Assembly (NCBI GenBank): GCA_018971525.1
Contig: JAGXAR010000014.1
Coordinates: 1 to 64,000 of the forward strand
Reading direction: 5' to 3'
Origin: Nitrospirota bacterium
GTDB lineage: Bacteria > Nitrospirota > Nitrospiria > Nitrospirales > Nitrospiraceae
DNA length: 64,000 bases
Both the position numbers and the translations under genes were made by a program. Positions 16,613 through 26,600 of this stretch are shown piece after piece; within the stretch, counting starts at the first letter, position 1; every line of letters starts with the position of its first letter. The notes below the pieces were generated by a model, which made no database searches, was not told where the DNA came from, and saw only the letters and a program-made list of their open reading frames with translations.

Positions 16613-16747
16613 AGCAACTTCCCCCCACGATTCCCCATGGAGAACCTGGACGCGCCCTTCTTTCTTCGAGCCAACGGTTGAAGCGGAGGTGCGTTTGCCT
16701 CAATAAATCATTTCCCGTAGGCGGGGATTTTCCGTATAGTGTGCACA

Positions 16748-16802
16748 GATAGGGGATGGAGTCCCCCGAATAACCGCCCTGGTCGGGCTGATGACTCCTA
16801 CG
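16748..16802 (+). promoter_or_regulatory. Fluoride riboswitch (crcB motif)
   Basis: The sequence carries the hallmark blocks of the crcB RNA. GGGGATGGAGTCCCC forms the first hairpin. GCCC-TGGTC-GGGC (16776-16788) forms the second. GCTGATGACTCCTAC forms the conserved 3' strand. GGAGTC (16758-16763) pairs with GACTCC (16793-16798) as the pseudoknot that encloses the ion. Two further hairpins follow (GCCACG-TAT-CGTGGC at 16802-16816, GGTTGTC/GACAACC at 16822-16846) before the antiporter gene. There is no T tract, so control is probably translational. CTCCT of the aptamer (16795-16799) can pair with the AGGAG of the ribosome binding site (16897-16901), giving a simple on-switch model. Confidence 0.88.
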
Positions 16803-16910
16803 CCACGTATCGTGGCTGAGGGGTTGTCGCGTGTGAAGTGACAACCGCTGCAAGCGGTGTGTTTGTACCAGGACGATGGCCTTGCACGGTTCATCAAGGA
16901 GGACTCCCGT

Positions 16911-18116
16911 ATGGAACAGCTGTTTACGATCGCGTCCCTCTGGCTCGCGTTAGCCGTCGTTTCTGCTCTGATCGCCTACCATATTCGAATTTCCATCGCC
17001 CTGGTCGAAATCTGTGTGGGAGTGGCCACTGCCGCCGTTCTTGCCTGGTGTGGTTATGCCGATCTCCTCGGCGCCAATCAGGAATGGGTGCGCTTTCTGG
17101 CTGCCACCGGAGCGGTCTTCCTGACGTTTCTCGCAGGGGCTGAACTCGATCCCGATGTGCTCCGCACCAAATTGACGGAGGTCACGGTGGTAGGAATGGT
17201 CAGCTTTGTCGCGCCGTTTCTCGGCTGCGCCGCGGTAGCCTATTATCTACTTGGGTGGAGTGCTCAGGCGAGTTGGCTCTGCGGCGTCGCGCTGTCAACG
17301 ACGTCCATGGCCGTGGTGTATGCGGTCATGTTGGAAACCGGGTTCAACAAGACAGATTTTGGGAAGGGCATCTTGGGCGCCTGTTTCATTACTGATCTGG
17401 GTACGGTCATTGCCCTGGGCCTATTATTTTCGCCCTTCACCTATAAGACAGTGGTGTTTGTCGTCGTCACCGCTGTCGTGTTGGGGTCGCTCGCCACAGT
17501 CACCCATTGGATCACCACGGTGTATGCGCACCGGACCGCTGCAATCCGAACGAAATGGATCATGCTGGTCCTGTTTGGGTTGGGTGCGCTGGCCTTGTGG
17601 TCAGGCAGCGAAGCGGTCCTTCCCGCCTACATTGCAGGGATGGTGTTAGCGGGCAGCGCGGCGCGAGATGCCCATTGGATTCGACGCCTACGGACATTGA
17701 CGGTCGGATTTCTCACGCCCTTCTATTTTCTTCGAGCCGGAACGCTGGTGTCGTTGCCGGCATTATTGGCGGCCCCGCTCGTCTTCGTTGCTCTCCTGGT
17801 CGGGAAGGTGCTCTCGAAAATTTTCGGTCTCTATCCCGTCATCGCATTCTTTCGGGGTGATCGAAATGAGCGGTGGTATTATACGCTGATGATGTCGACA
17901 GGACTCACGTTCGGCACAATCTCGTCCCTCTTCGGTCTCTCGCACGGCATTGTGACTCAGGAGCAATATTCTTTTCTGGTAGCGGCGGTGATCGCGAGTG
18001 CGGTAGTGCCGACCGTGCTCGCAGGGGCCGTGTTTCTTCCCCGACATCTCTTACCAGAGCCGGACCGGCATCTGCGAGTCAAGCCGCGCGTCAACGGTTT
18101 GAGCGACGAAGGGTGA
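16911..18116 (+). CDS. Cation/proton antiporter (CPA2, Kef/NapA-like) under fluoride control
   Basis: About 401 residues and 11-13 hydrophobic helices. The CPA2 pattern is present: an N-terminal helix pair, GAVFLTFLAGAELDPD in the region of helix 5, then CFITDLGTVIALGL carrying the buried TD in place of the usual DD pair, and FYFLRAGTLVSLPAL. No RCK/TrkA-N domain is attached. The ATG at 16911 has AAGGAGG 8 bases upstream; the frame extends back to 16857 through the leader RNA. Proton antiporters are among the gene classes known behind crcB RNAs, so a role in fluoride tolerance is likely. Direct fluoride transport is not implied by sequence. Confidence 0.85.
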   Translation: MEQLFTIASLWLALAVVSALIAYHIRISIALVEICVGVATAAVLAWCGYADLLGANQEWVRFLAATGAVFLTFLAGAELDPDVLRTKLTEVTVVGMVSFVAPFLGCAAVAYYLLGWSAQASWLCGVALSTTSMAVVYAVMLETGFNKTDFGKGILGACFITDLGTVIALGLLFSPFTYKTVVFVVVTAVVLGSLATVTHWITTVYAHRTAAIRTKWIMLVLFGLGALALWSGSEAVLPAYIAGMVLAGSAARDAHWIRRLRTLTVGFLTPFYFLRAGTLVSLPALLAAPLVFVALLVGKVLSKIFGLYPVIAFFRGDRNERWYYTLMMSTGLTFGTISSLFGLSHGIVTQEQYSFLVAAVIASAVVPTVLAGAVFLPRHLLPEPDRHLRVKPRVNGLSDEG

Positions 18117-18293
18117 GCCTCCTTTCATCCGCTGGGTCTTTAAGACCAGGGGATTTGCACGATGCCGGTCATTTCTTGACGGTGTTCTTTCGTCTGGATA
18201 GGCTGCTGTCATAAATTGTGAGTCGCGCGAGACGTTCCAGAGCGTGGCTGCTCGACCGCCATTGTCTGTCATCTCTCAATGAGGTAGGTGTCC

Positions 18294-19313
18294 ATGATTT
18301 TTGTCACCGGCGGTGCCGGTTATATCGGCTCACATACCTGTGTGGAGCTACTTGATGCGGGTTGTGATGTCACGGTATTCGATAACTTTTCGAATAGCCA
18401 TCCCGAGGCACTGGCGCGGGTGGAGCGTATCACGGGAAAAAAGCTGCATGCGGCGCGAGGGGACATCCGCGACCGTGCGGCCTTGGTATCGGCCTTGCGC
18501 GAGAGCGGGGCCCGTGCGGTGATCCACTTCGCCGGCCTCAAGGCCGTGGGAGAGTCGGTGACACAGCCGCTGGCCTACTATGACAACAACGTGGTCGGCA
18601 CCCTGCGCCTGCTGGAGGCGATGGGCGAATGCGGGGTGAAAGTCCTGGTGTTCAGTTCCTCCGCCACCGTATATGGCGACCCGATTCGGCTGCCGCTCAC
18701 TGAAGACCACCCGCTCTCCGCCACCAATCCCTATGGTCGGACGAAGCTGATGATTGAGGAGATCTTGCGCGATCTGCACCGGAGCGATGCCTACTGGCGG
18801 TTCGGTATTCTGCGTTATTTCAACCCGGTGGGGGCCCATGCCAGCGGCCTGATCGGAGAAGACCCTCAGGGCGTCCCGAATAATTTGCTTCCCTTCGTGG
18901 CCCAGGTGGCAGTGGGGCGACGAGACTATCTCAATGTGTGGGGTCAAGATTATCCCACTCCGGACGGGACCGGGGTGCGGGATTACATCCATGTGGTGGA
19001 TCTGGCCCTGGGCCACCTCAAAGCCCTGACGATGCTGGAGGCATCACAAGAGCGGGCCGACTGTCTGACCGCGAATCTGGGCACGGGCATCGGTTACAGC
19101 GTGCTGGATATCGTGCGGGCGTTTGAGCAGGCAAGCGGGCGGTCGGTAACTTACAAGATTGGGCCCCGGCGTCCCGGCGACATTGCTTCTTGCTATGCTG
19201 ACCCGCAACGGGCGTTTGAGCTATTGGGATGGCGGGCGGAGCGTGGGCTTGGTGCGATGTGCGCGGATGCCTGGCGCTGGCAGAGTGGCAATCCTACCGG
19301 GTATGCGGGCTGA
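18294..19313 (+). CDS. galE: UDP-glucose 4-epimerase
   Basis: About 339 residues, the usual GalE length. It has the Rossmann start FVTGGAGYIGSH, the catalytic Ser/Tyr-Lys region VFSSSATVYGDP and NPYGRTK, the substrate region YFNPVGAH, and a C-terminal PRRPGDIASCYADP. It interconverts UDP-glucose and UDP-galactose for surface polysaccharides. An in-frame GTG two codons earlier (18288) is possible, but the ATG at 18294 fits the family better. It appears monocistronic, ending in a ~190-base gap before the convergent phosphoesterase gene; that gap holds nothing supportable. Confidence 0.95.
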   Translation: MIFVTGGAGYIGSHTCVELLDAGCDVTVFDNFSNSHPEALARVERITGKKLHAARGDIRDRAALVSALRESGARAVIHFAGLKAVGESVTQPLAYYDNNVVGTLRLLEAMGECGVKVLVFSSSATVYGDPIRLPLTEDHPLSATNPYGRTKLMIEEILRDLHRSDAYWRFGILRYFNPVGAHASGLIGEDPQGVPNNLLPFVAQVAVGRRDYLNVWGQDYPTPDGTGVRDYIHVVDLALGHLKALTMLEASQERADCLTANLGTGIGYSVLDIVRAFEQASGRSVTYKIGPRRPGDIASCYADPQRAFELLGWRAERGLGAMCADAWRWQSGNPTGYAG

Positions 19314-19504
19314 TTCTCATTCACTATCACTTCGATCCCTATCTTGAATTCCTCTTCGGTTCCTCGCCGGACTCCTCGCGAGTTGAGCGACAGCTTGATG
19401 AGGCATACGAAAGCGGCGCTCTAGCTCAATAGCCTGCGATCATTCGCCATGCGCTTGGGGAACGGACGGCAGGCGCGTGTCGGGACAGGATTTTGTGGGA
19501 ACGG

Positions 19505-20395
19505 TCAGGGACTGGATGGGACCTTCCAAATATCGGTGATCGGTGCCGCGTTGGCGCTCGCGCCGGAATGGGAAAGGCCGTAGAGGTCTTCAATCGTGCG
19601 CAAGACATTATCGTGGGTGATCCGCTGGTCGTAGTGACCGGCTTGCACCATGGGTCCGACGAAGAGGGTCGCAATCCCGTTGTTCTCTGTCTTTTTATCC
19701 TCATCCCAGGTCACGATCAGCAAACTGTTGTGTTGCTGCGCCCACTGGACGTAGGCATCCAGGTGTTCGCGGAGCCAACGATCGCCGGTCTGAATCGCCT
19801 CGGGATCCTTTCCGTGGTGCATGTCGTTGACCTGGTTCGGTACGACTACGCTCACGGTAGGGAGTTTGGTGTAATCGATGGGAAAACTCGTCATGGGCAA
19901 ATTGGTCGTCGCCGGAAGCCCATTGGTCATGCTGTCCTGCCAATTTACCCAGGGATTATGTTTGCGAGCATACAGCCCCACGCGGCAGATGAGAGAGCCG
20001 ACCGAGGGCAGGTCTTCGGAATAGCCGGCGAAGGTCAGCCCCGCCGACAGCAACGCGTGCCCGAGATTGGGTGTCGTGAAGGTGTGCGGGCAGGAGTTAT
20101 CGGTGATGCCTTGCGTCGATCCGGAAAACAGCGCGAGATAGTTCGGTTGGCTGGGGTAGGTGGCGCCAAAAGATTGCGTGAAGACGGCGTCCTGGGATGC
20201 CAGCCTGTTGATGTACGGCGCATCGGGCGAATCGATAATCTGGCTATAGGCGTGATTCTCTTCAATCACCATTACAATATGATCGGGTCTGGGGAGGGGA
20301 GGAGTGTTGCCGCCCTGCGTTGACGATGCAGAGAAGATGCATGCGCCTATAGCCAGCGGTATGACAATCGTCCTGAGAATGAGTTTCCACTGCAT
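19505..20395 (-). CDS. Secreted phosphoesterase (acid phosphatase/phospholipase C superfamily)
   Basis: About 296 residues with a signal peptide (start MQWKLILRTIVIPLAIGACI). The mature protein begins HIVMVIEENHAYSQII, the metal-site start of the PF04185 phosphoesterase family. It continues with YPSQPNYLALFSGSTQG, SVVVPNQVNDMHH and LLIVTWDED, which hold further metal and phosphate ligands. It is shorter than phospholipase C proteins and close to the acid phosphatase branch. It should hydrolyse phosphate esters in the periplasm or outside the cell; the substrate is unknown. Convergent with galE. Confidence 0.85.
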   Translation of the reverse strand: MQWKLILRTIVIPLAIGACIFSASSTQGGNTPPLPRPDHIVMVIEENHAYSQIIDSPDAPYINRLASQDAVFTQSFGATYPSQPNYLALFSGSTQGITDNSCPHTFTTPNLGHALLSAGLTFAGYSEDLPSVGSLICRVGLYARKHNPWVNWQDSMTNGLPATTNLPMTSFPIDYTKLPTVSVVVPNQVNDMHHGKDPEAIQTGDRWLREHLDAYVQWAQQHNSLLIVTWDEDKKTENNGIATLFVGPMVQAGHYDQRITHDNVLRTIEDLYGLSHSGASANAAPITDIWKVPSSP

Positions 20396-20561
20396 ATAAA
20401 TTTATACCAGTCCCTAAAGTTGATTCACCACCAGGAAGATATCAGTTATTGCTGAACCATTAGCCGCCTCATTATCGCTGAAGCGCCAAGTTTCGGTGGT
20501 TTGAGTTTCTTATCCGAACGCAAGATAGGCGTCCGGTGAACGATCTGGCATCGGCCAGATG

Positions 20562-20891
20562 CTATGATCCATCTGCTGACTCCGGGCAATCGATGAGATA
20601 GCGAGGCAGGGCGGGCTGATCGGTGGCGATCTCTTGGGCGTGGCAGGGCGGAATATCTTCCTTCAGTCGCTTCAGGAGCCTGAGGACCTTCATGCTGGGA
20701 GGAACCTCGCATATCCATAGGTGTGCGCCGGATTCCAGTTCTTCCATGTGTCGTTGCACGCGAAACCCCGGGTGCTCCATAAAATACGCGGACAAGAATC
20801 CTCCGATGGCCTGCACCACCCAGGGGTGTGCAGTGGCATATCGGTAGCTGATCCGAAGCTCGACTACTTGCATGGGCCCTTGTTCATTCAT
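20562..20891 (-). CDS. Small conserved-looking protein, unknown function
   Basis: About 109 residues, soluble. It reads as a compact alpha/beta protein (MQVVELRISYRYATAHPWVV, then AYFMEHPGFRVQRHMEELES), with no motif that I recognise. The start is uncertain: ATG 20891 (MNEQGPM) or ATG 20873 (MQVVEL). The longer open frame to 21056 overlaps the leader of the divergent flavoprotein gene. It stands alone between the phosphoesterase and flavoprotein genes. Confidence 0.5.
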   Translation of the reverse strand: MNEQGPMQVVELRISYRYATAHPWVVQAIGGFLSAYFMEHPGFRVQRHMEELESGAHLWICEVPPSMKVLRLLKRLKEDIPPCHAQEIATDQPALPRYLIDCPESADGS

Positions 20892-21079
20892 CGTCACACG
20901 AGAGTATAGCCTGTTTGGAGTGGTGAAGCCTTCAGAATTTCTGATGCCTGCCACGGGTTGCTTGACCCGCTTCGGTCCTGAGTGTAGGGTCCCGCGATGC
21001 ATTCGGCCTCCGCGCAGGACTCGCGGGACGAGCGGGAAAAGTGAGAGATGCCTCACGAAGCACGATCAGTGGGATACAG

Positions 21080-22336
21080 ATGAATATTGTCATTATCGGC
21101 GGAGGACCGGCCGGGCTCATGGCCGCGGAGGCGGCGAGTGCCGCCGACGCAGAGGTCGACCTCTATGACGCCATGGCGTCGGTCGGTCGCAAGTTTCTCC
21201 TGGCCGGGAAAGGCGGCCTGAACCTCACGCATTCGGAACCGTCTGAGAAATTTCTCTCGCGCTATGGTGCACGTCGCGCGCAGATCGCACCGCTGCTCGC
21301 GTCGTTCGGGCCTGATGCGCTCCGGGCTTGGGCCCGTGGACTCGGCATCGAGACATTTGTGGGTTCTTCCGGACGCGTGTTTCCCACAGATCTCAAGGCC
21401 GCGCCGTTGCTGCGCGCGTGGCTCCGCCGGTTGCGCCAGGCCGGCGTGCGACTCCACATGCGTCATCGGTGGTCAGGATGGGACGAGCAGGGGGCTCTGT
21501 GTTTTGCCACGCCAGAGGGAAACCGCTCTCTCCAGGCCGATGCGGTGGTGCTTGCGCTCGGGGGCGGCAGTTGGCCGAAGCTCGGCTCCGATGCTTCATG
21601 GGTGCCGCTGCTGGCAGCACGCGGGCTTCACATTGCACCGTTGCAACCGGCGAACTGCGGCTTCGACGTGGGCTGGAGCAAGCATTTTCGGGCGAAGTTT
21701 GCCGGGCACCCGGTTAAGTCGGTGGCCATTGTTGTGCGGAATGGTGCCGGCGCGGAATCCTGGCATCCTGGTGAGTTCGTCATCACCGAAACCGGTGTGG
21801 AAGGCGGCGTGATCTATGCGGTGTCCGCCTCTCTTCGTGACGAGATCCTGGCGAAGGGCGTGGCGACGTTGCGCCTCGATCTGGCGCCTGATCGCGACGT
21901 GCCGCGCCTGACTCACGACCTGTCGAGGCCGCGCGGCAAGCGCACGATGGCGACGCATCTTCAGCGGCAGGCCCATATCGAAGGGGTGAAGGCGGGATTG
22001 CTTCGTGAAGTGGTCTCGAAAGAGAATTTTGCCGACCCGGCTCGTCTGGCCGCTGCAATTAAAGCGTTGCCGCTGCGACTTGTCGCGGCGCGTCCGTTGG
22101 AGGAGGCGATCAGCACGGCCGGTGGAGTTCCCTTCGAGGCGCTCGACGAACGATTGATGGTTCGGGCGCTGCCAGGCCTGTTTTGTGCGGGCGAAATGTT
22201 GGATTGGGAGGCGCCGACCGGAGGCTATCTCCTGACCGCTTGTTTTGCCACTGGTCAGGTGGCGGGCGCCGGGGCGGCAGCATGGCTCACAGAGAGTGGA
22301 AGAGGTGAGGCGTTAGGCGTGAAACCTAAGGCGTAG
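21080..22336 (+). CDS. HI0933/BaiN-like flavoprotein (TIGR03862 type)
   Basis: About 418 residues. It has an N-terminal FAD motif (IVIIGGGPAGLMAAEAA), KFLLAGKGGLNLTHSE as the second family signature, and a C-terminal FAD contact (FCAGEMLDWEAPTGGYLL). These fit the HI0933-like flavoproteins annotated as NAD(P)/FAD-dependent oxidoreductases, which are related to bile-acid reductase BaiN. The physiological substrate in environmental bacteria is not known. The ATG at 21080 is chosen because the first strand starts there. The 22337-22623 gap downstream holds nothing supportable. Confidence 0.88.
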   Translation: MNIVIIGGGPAGLMAAEAASAADAEVDLYDAMASVGRKFLLAGKGGLNLTHSEPSEKFLSRYGARRAQIAPLLASFGPDALRAWARGLGIETFVGSSGRVFPTDLKAAPLLRAWLRRLRQAGVRLHMRHRWSGWDEQGALCFATPEGNRSLQADAVVLALGGGSWPKLGSDASWVPLLAARGLHIAPLQPANCGFDVGWSKHFRAKFAGHPVKSVAIVVRNGAGAESWHPGEFVITETGVEGGVIYAVSASLRDEILAKGVATLRLDLAPDRDVPRLTHDLSRPRGKRTMATHLQRQAHIEGVKAGLLREVVSKENFADPARLAAAIKALPLRLVAARPLEEAISTAGGVPFEALDERLMVRALPGLFCAGEMLDWEAPTGGYLLTACFATGQVAGAGAAAWLTESGRGEALGVKPKA

Positions 22337-22623
22337 TGTGACGGAGTCAGAGTTGTTGGTGGTCCTGTCAGCCCTCATTATTCGTGACGATTCATCGCGA
22401 ATTCGCTGAGCCGCGTTGCGAGACCAGGGCGTGGAGTCCTGAGGACCCGATGCATACTCGTGCAGTACCGTGAGGGTTCGAGGGCCGAGCCCGCCGGCCG
22501 GAGGCGCGTCGTAGCAGCGGATCGGCGGTTGCAGCAGAAACGCTCATGAATAATGCGGGTTAGGGAAAAGAGATGACGGTGGCAGGAACGTCCTGACCGC
22601 AAGGGCACGGAGGGTTGAGAAAT

Positions 22624-23592
22624 TTATTGGGGAGTGGCGGCTAGCCCGTTGACGGCGCCGATGGATCGGAATTTCTGGTCACGTTGAGCCAGCAACTGAG
22701 GGAGAGAGAGGTCGTTGAGCTGGGAGAGTTGGTTGCTGAGGGATTTGGCGATCCGCTCGGATATGGCGTTGGGGTCTCGATGGGCGCCGCCGAGCGGTTC
22801 AGGAATCACTTCGTCGACGATGTGGAGGTCGACCAGGTCTTTCGCCGTCATCTTCAGGGCGGATGCGGCATCGGGAATCTTGGCCGGATCATCCCACAGG
22901 ATCGCGGCGCAGCCTTCCGGCGAAATCACCGAATAGACACCGTTCTCTAACATGAGGACGCGATCTGAGACGCCCAATGCGAGTGCTCCGCCGCTGCCGC
23001 CTTCACCGATGACGATGGAAATGATCGGGACTGCGAGCCGGGACATCACAAACAGATTGCGGGCGATGGCTTCAGCCTGGCCGCGCTCTTCCGCGCCGAT
23101 GCCTGGGTAGGCGCCCGGCGTGTCGATGAAGGTCACGATCGGGCGCCCGAACTTCTCGGCCATCCTCATGAGGCGCAGAGCTTTTCGGTAGCCTTCGGGA
23201 TTGGGCATCCCAAAGTTCCGTTGCATCCGCTCTTTGAGGGTCTTCCCTTTTTGATGGCCAATGACCATGATGGACCGGTCGTTGAATCGCGCGAAGCCTC
23301 CGACGATGGCACGATCGTCGCCGAACGAGCGGTCCCCATGGAACTCAAGAAATTCCCTGAATAGAAGACTGATGTAATCGAGGGTGCTGGGTCGTTGGGG
23401 ATGCCGGGCGAGTTGCGTTCGCTGCCAGGGAGTCAGTTTGCTGTAGAGCTCGTGTTCGACCTGGGCGAGCTTCATCCGCAGTTTGCGGATCTCGTCCTGG
23501 GGGCTCGATTTGCCGGTAGGAGCAGCCGCGAGTTTTTCGATCTTTTCTTCGATCTCGCGGATCGGCTTTTCAAACTCGAGGTAATCGCGCAT
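22624..23592 (-). CDS. accA: Acetyl-CoA carboxylase carboxyltransferase alpha subunit
   Basis: About 322 residues, the normal AccA length. It opens with the helical YLEFEKPIREIEEKIEKL segment and then has the crotonase-type core with VTFIDTPGAYPGIGAEERGQ, the oxyanion region VIGEGGSGGALALGVSD, and a helical C-terminus. With AccD it transfers the carboxyl group from biotin to acetyl-CoA to make malonyl-CoA for fatty acid synthesis. It lies 62 bases downstream of dnaE on the same strand, a neighbourhood seen in many bacteria, so the two are probably cotranscribed. Confidence 0.96.
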   Translation of the reverse strand: MRDYLEFEKPIREIEEKIEKLAAAPTGKSSPQDEIRKLRMKLAQVEHELYSKLTPWQRTQLARHPQRPSTLDYISLLFREFLEFHGDRSFGDDRAIVGGFARFNDRSIMVIGHQKGKTLKERMQRNFGMPNPEGYRKALRLMRMAEKFGRPIVTFIDTPGAYPGIGAEERGQAEAIARNLFVMSRLAVPIISIVIGEGGSGGALALGVSDRVLMLENGVYSVISPEGCAAILWDDPAKIPDAASALKMTAKDLVDLHIVDEVIPEPLGGAHRDPNAISERIAKSLSNQLSQLNDLSLPQLLAQRDQKFRSIGAVNGLAATPQ

Positions 23593-23654
23593 AGGGCCTG
23601 TACGGTTATCGATACTTGGGAAGGGACTACAGACTCCCTACCCTGAATCAGGAA

Positions 23655-26600
23655 TTACGATAGCAGAAAAATGGCCCCTTTGCCTAGCACTTCTTCAACG
23701 TCTGCCACAAAGCGCTCGCTAGGGGTGACCGTCAGGTTAGGAAGGGGGGCCGTCTCGGCTTCCAGGGATGAATCCATTCGCAAGGTGAGAACGACCGTGG
23801 TGCTTCCCGGGTGACGCTGAAAGATCTCACGGAGCCGTGGTAACTGTTCAGCCACGTCGGGGTGATTCGTCAATCGAACATGGACCCGCTTGATTGTCTG
23901 CGCTTGCACCTCGGCGAGCGGCTCGATTTTGCTCCCTCGAATCTTCGTGCCTTTATCTCCCCGGTCCACCGTGCCCGTGATGCGCACGAGGCGTTCCGGC
24001 ACAACTAAGTCGGCGGAGTTTTTGTAGAGATCCGGAAAGACGATGACCTCCACCACGCCCTGGAGGTCTTCCAGGGTGAGATAGGCCATCCGGTCGCCCT
24101 TCTTGGTCAGCATACTTTTGACGGTCGTGATGATTCCGCAGAGTTTTATCTCCCGACCGTCCGACAATTCCGGCAGGCTGACGGTCGAGGCCGTGGCGAG
24201 CGCTTGGATGGTGGCTTCATAGCGCGCCAGGGGATGGGAGGAAATATAGAAGCCGGTCAGCTCCCGTTCGTGTTTCAATCGCTCGCTTTGGTCCCATTCA
24301 GGAATGTTGGGAAGCGGCGGTACGGCGAGGTGTTCGGAGTCTCCATGCCCGGTCAGCTCGTCGCCAAAGATATTGGTTTGTCCCAGATCCCGTTCACGCT
24401 GCGCTGCCGCACCGTCCTCGACGGCTTGATCCAGGACCGCGGCCAGTTGAGAACGTTTTGCGCCGGTCGAGTCAAAGGCGCCGGTCTTGATCAGCCCTTC
24501 GAGCATGCGCTTATTAACCTTGTGGAGATCGACGCGACGACAAAACTCAAAGAAGGACTTGAAGGGGCCGGTGTTATTTCGAATCTCAATGATCGATTCG
24601 ACGGCGCCTTCGCCGACATTCTTGATGGCCGCCAGGCCGAACCGGATTGCGTGGTCCACCACGGTAAAGTTCTTGTGGCTTTCATTCACGTCCGGAGGCA
24701 GGACCTTGATGTTGAGGTCGCGGCACTCCGTGAAATAGCCGACGATTTTGTCGGCATTGCCCATGTCGGTGGTCATGAGGGCGGCCATGAATTCAGTCGG
24801 GTAGTGCGCCTTCAAATAGCCGGTCTGGTAGCAGACGACAGCATAGGCCGCGGCGTGCGACTTGTTGAACCCGTAGCCCGCAAACTTCTGGATCAGTTCG
24901 TAGAGCTTTTCCGCTTTCTTGTCAGGAATTTTGTTCGTCCTGGCGCCGGCCAGGAACTGTGCGCGCAACTTCTCCATCTCCTCCGGCTTCTTTTTGCCCA
25001 TCGCGCGCCGGAGAATGTCGGCTTGGCCGAGCGAGAAGCCCGCCACCTTGTTGGCGATCGCCATCACCTGCTCCTGATAGACGATGACCCCGTAGGTGTC
25101 CTTCAGGATCGGTTCGAGCTCAGGCACTTCGTAGGCGATCGGAATCTTGCCCTGTTTTCGTTTGATGAAGTCGGGAATCAGATCCATCGGGCCGGGGCGA
25201 TAGAGCGCGATGATGGCGATAATGTCCTCGAAGCGGTCCGGTTTCAAGCCGGTCAGGAGGTCGCGCATTCCGGAACTTTCCAATTGGAAGAGGCCGATCG
25301 TCTTTCCGGAGGAGAGGAGGGCAAAGGTCTTGGGGTCGTCGAACGGCACTTGCTCCATGACCAACGGTGGATCGCCGGGATGCCCTTCATTGATCAGATC
25401 CTCGGCGCGTTTGATCATCGTGAGGGTTTTGAGACCCAGGAAATCGAATTTGACGAGCCCGATCTTTTCGACGTCTCCCATCGAATATTGGGTGACGATT
25501 TCGTCGTTGGCTCCTTTATAGAGCGGCACGTGGTCCGTGAGCGGACCTTCGGAAATGACCACTCCCGCGGCGTGAGTCGAGGCGTGGCGGGCCAGTCCTT
25601 CGAGGGAACGGGCGATACCCATCAGCTCGTTCACCCGCGTGTCGGTCTCGACGAGATCGCGCAGTTTCGGTTCTTGATCGAGTGCTTGCTGCAGCGTGAT
25701 GTTGAGCTGATTCGGGACGAGCTTGGCCACGCGATCGACTTCGGCATAGGGAATTTCCAGCACACGGCCCACATCCCGGATCGCGGCTTTCGCCCCGAGC
25801 GTCCCGAACGTAATGATCTGGGCCACATGATCCTTGCCGTACTTGTCGACCACATAGTTGATGACCTCGCCCCGGCGATCCATGCAGAAGTCCATGTCGA
25901 TGTCGGGGAGGGACACGCGCTCGGGATTCAGGAATCGTTCGAACAATAACGTATAGACCAGGGGGTCGAGGTCTGTGATACGCAGCGCATAGGCGACGAG
26001 ACTCCCGGCGGCGGAGCCTCGGCCCGGTCCCACTGGAATGTTGCGCGAGCGGGCAAACTTGATGATGTCCCACACGATGAGGAAGTAGCCGGCGAACCCC
26101 ATCGAGCAGATGATCGTCAGCTCTTCACGCAGGCGAAGCTCGTAGGTGGCCGGTAGGATCTGGCTGGGCCTTTCTTGTAGTCTGGCCGCCAGTCCCTCAA
26201 GCGCCAGGCGCTCGAGATAGGTTTCCCGAGTGAAACCTTCGGGAACTTTGTATTGCGGGAGATAGGTCTTGTTCAGCGCCAGTTGGAGGTCGCAGTTGTC
26301 CGCAATCCGACAGGTGTTGGCGACGGCATCGGGGAACTCGATAAAGGCGGCCGTAACTTCCTCTGTCGATTTCACATAGAGCTGATCCGTATCGAACTTC
26401 ATGCGATTCGGGTCGCTGATCGTCTTGCCGGTTTGCAGGCAGAGCATCAATTCGTGCGGGCGGAAATCTTCTTTCTTGAGGTAGTGGCAATCGTTGGTGC
26501 CGACCAGAGGGATGTCCATTTTCTTGGCGATCTCGAGCAGGCCGCTATTCGCGACTCGCTGGTGGTCCAACCCGTTTGCCTGTACCTCAAGGTAGAAGTG

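Noticed and set aside
18130-18160. GGTCTTTAAGACC near the end of the antiporter gene as a terminator
   Set aside because: It is nearly a pure palindrome with no room for a hairpin loop, and no T tract follows.
24204-25949. A 581-codon plus-strand ORF opposite dnaE
   Set aside because: It is the mirror of a GC-rich, strongly coding minus-strand frame with all polymerase motifs. Its own protein is low in hydrophobic order and matches nothing.
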